Shown here: positions 21,001 through 21,463 of the stretch, piece after piece
How the letters are laid out: each line of letters begins with the position of its first letter
Position numbering within the stretch: position 1 is the first letter of the stretch
Source: Spirogloea muscicola
Lineage: Eukaryota > Streptophyta > Zygnematophyceae > Spirogloeales > Spirogloeaceae
Direction of reading: 5' to 3'
DNA length: 21,463 bases
Assembly: GCA_009602725.1 (NCBI GenBank)
Contig: WELB01000351.1
Span: 63,947 to 85,409 of the forward strand
Position numbers and translations under genes: made by a program
The notes under the pieces: generated by a model
Told to the model about the DNA's origin: nothing
Database searches by the model: none
The model's input: only the letters and a program-made list of their open reading frames with translations

Positions 21001-21463
21001 CGAGCCTGGCTGAGGCACTGCGCGGCGCCTCCTCCGCGACCGGCTCGTCGCCCCAGCTGGCATACCTCCCAGCGCCGACGGTAAGGTCGTCTAGATGGCG
21101 CTTGTCCCTACCGCCTCGGTCGCCGTTAACGCCTCGGTCGCCGTTAACGGCGCCGCAGCGACGGCCCTCGCCGCCGCCGTGCTTCCAGGCCGCGGCCTCT
21201 TCTGGCTCCCAGCGGCTGTCGGTGCCATTGCCGCCGGTGCTGCCTCGCAGCAGCCACTGGCGCTCGCCGCCTCCACCGCCGCCAGCTCCGGCGGCGGCCC
21301 TGGCCCAGGCCTGCGGCGTGGCGGCGGCGTGGCGAGGCGCCGGCTCCTGGCAGTTGGCCGCGACGTGGCCGGGTGCGCCGCAGCGGAAGCACTCGGCGGC
21401 GGGGCAGTAGCGTGCATAGTGGCCTGGCCGCCGGCAGCGCTTGCAGAGCACGCTCAGCGCGCC
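9077..21463 (-). CDS. ATXR3: ATXR3/SDG2-like histone H3K4 methyltransferase (5' partial)
   Basis: Predicted nuclear SET-domain enzyme of the plant family responsible for bulk H3K4 trimethylation. Exons, high to low: 21463-20239 (open at edge), 19671-18019, 17690-17002, 16779-15992, 15833-15717, 15596-15320, 15024-14818, 14600-14502, 14081-13884, 13567-13292, 13042-12938, 12738-12638, 12430-12331, 12098-12003, 11723-11553, 11317-11132, 10765-10503, 10341-10233, 9995-9690, 9262-9077. They sum to 7152 nt, exactly 2384 codons. Order of parts: two CCHC knuckles, GYF domain, low-complexity region, conserved helix (LHETVVSAYRTKVLAPAL), F-box-like/leucine-rich block, bromodomain-like region, charged linker, MVPPITRKYE, VLEQEVYGIDP, SET and post-SET, then the ATXR3 C-terminus (QAEGVWLSRLQNL, ending YDS). 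Length is close to Arabidopsis ATXR3 (about 2.3 kb of codons, from memory). The join 20239/19671 is the least certain. The start codon lies beyond the window. Confidence 0.93.
10896..10985. repeat. 45-bp tandem repeat in an ATXR3 intron
   Basis: Two copies of a 45-bp unit beginning TTATCTCCACTTGCA (10896-10940 and 10941-10985) with a few mismatches lie in the intron 10766-11131. Probably slippage; no function is suggested. Confidence 0.8.
12003..13363 (-). other. SET and post-SET catalytic core
   Basis: Spread over five exons (13567-13292 to 12098-12003). It shows the SET opening GLGVICD, the family motif YPPWRWFEKQDGIR, IYLERPK, the cofactor/pseudoknot motif RLCHSCRPNC, and GEELTFDYN with the catalytic Tyr. 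The post-SET cluster CLCGHRLC, with the Cys of RPNC, supplies the four Zn ligands. NHSC reads CHSC here, which I also recall in Arabidopsis ATXR3. All key residues are present, so an active lysine methyltransferase is expected. Confidence 0.93.
15746..16215 (-). other. Bromodomain-like region of ATXR3
   Basis: Starting at ELESVLRKLV, the frame reads FTQPM, then PKYSAKIKVPMDLSLIEKRL, then GVY and EFFSDISRMCRNVW. After the intron 15834-15991 it continues MNLGTKSPLYNHATELF. This follows the bromodomain order: Z helix, ZA loop with Y..I..PMDL..I..RL, D...M..N, then the acetyl-lysine-contacting Asn before SPLY..A..L. The usual YN is MN here, and the spacing to the preceding Asn is about two residues longer. 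Identified by pattern only. Confidence 0.75.
16609..17187 (-). other. F-box-like and leucine-rich segment of ATXR3
   Basis: LPSSALVQVLACLRGNLRSL followed by ASATCKAWRLAV has the Leu-Pro start and the SL..AS.TCK.W pattern of F-box-like helices. The next exon continues with leucine-rich turns (LKRACLKECTQL, ISELDITGCAHLRDL). Arabidopsis ATXR3 has the same pattern (CRHW, VDLSS, DITGC), from memory, so this part is family-conserved. No SCF role is established. The intron 16780-17001 splits it. Confidence 0.65.
17478..17597. repeat. Exact 60-bp in-frame tandem duplication in ATXR3 exon 3
   Basis: Positions 17478-17537 and 17538-17597 are identical over 60 bp. On the minus strand this repeats a 20-residue block (beginning APLSTSHDSHKPQRR) in the linker before the F-box-like region. 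The lack of any mismatch implies a recent event, or an assembly artefact. The reading frame is kept. Confidence 0.92.
20650..20795 (-). other. GYF domain
   Basis: The stretch starting GWFYNGRDGGLHGPF and ending near NVWLTLEHA has the Trp-Tyr opening, the GPF signature and the hydrophobic helix (LKRWLAQGLLP) of GYF domains, which bind proline-rich peptides. Arabidopsis ATXR3 has a similar WFYLD...HGP segment, from memory. It corresponds to fragment residues about 226-272. Confidence 0.8.
21112..21147. repeat. 18-bp in-frame tandem repeat in the first ATXR3 exon
   Basis: Two exact copies of an 18-bp unit starting CGCCTCGGTCGCC (21112-21129 and 21130-21147) encode a doubled VNGDRG hexapeptide in the linker between the zinc knuckles and the GYF domain. 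The frame is preserved. Confidence 0.85.
21350..21445 (-). other. Two tandem CCHC zinc knuckles
   Basis: Fragment residues 7-38 contain CKRCRRPGHYARYC and CFRCGAPGHVAANC, both fitting C-x2-C-x4-H-x4-C exactly, ten residues apart. Such knuckles bind single-stranded nucleic acid or proteins. They lie in the same uninterrupted reading frame as the GYF domain further on, so they belong to this gene and not to a retroelement Gag. Confidence 0.9.

Noticed and set aside
20832-21410. Plus-strand open frame opposite the first ATXR3 exon
   Set aside because: A shadow of the GC-rich minus-strand coding exon that encodes the zinc knuckles.
21350-21445. Zinc knuckles as a retrotransposon Gag remnant
   Set aside because: The same uninterrupted frame continues into a GYF domain of the ATXR3 family. 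There is no protease, reverse transcriptase or LTR nearby.

Overview
The window is nuclear DNA of a green-lineage eukaryote (Viridiplantae). It holds three spliced protein genes with GT-AG introns of roughly 100-570 bp and no prokaryotic, viral or mobile-element signature. A plastid-type leader on a ribose-5-phosphate isomerase and a full-length ATXR3/SDG2-type SET-domain protein, a family known from plants, point to a green alga or early streptophyte. Very GC-rich first exons followed by more balanced downstream exons and introns fit an alga better than a flowering plant. The species cannot be fixed from the sequence alone. Layout: (1) 12-2499, + strand: mitochondrial F1-ATP synthase gamma subunit, about eight exons, with only the presequence exons uncertain. 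(2) 2500-4886: a 2.4 kb intergenic and 5'-flanking region without a convincing gene. It is rich in small direct and inverted repeats and in TGGGCT/AGCCCA hexamers, and ends in a (GCC)n tract. (3) 4887-8097, + strand: plastid-targeted ribose-5-phosphate isomerase A, ten exons that sum to an exact 335-codon frame. (4) 8098-9076: convergent intergenic gap holding two 3' UTRs. (5) 9077 to beyond 21463, - strand: a very large ATXR3/SDG2-like histone H3K4 methyltransferase. Twenty exons were recovered; they sum to 7152 nt (2384 codons including stop), and the 5' end lies outside the window. The genes are functionally unrelated: mitochondrial ATP synthesis, plastid Calvin-Benson/pentose-phosphate metabolism, and chromatin. 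The most interesting content is the ATXR3 architecture. From N to C it carries two CCHC zinc knuckles, a GYF domain, low-complexity linkers, an F-box-like/leucine-rich block, a stretch that reads as a near-intact bromodomain, a charged linker, a SET plus post-SET catalytic core and the ATXR3 C-terminal region. The bromodomain and the zinc knuckles are not features I associate with Arabidopsis ATXR3, where the matching region looks degenerate from memory. Exon joins were chosen by reading frame, GT/AG sites and remembered family alignments; no transcript or database search was available.
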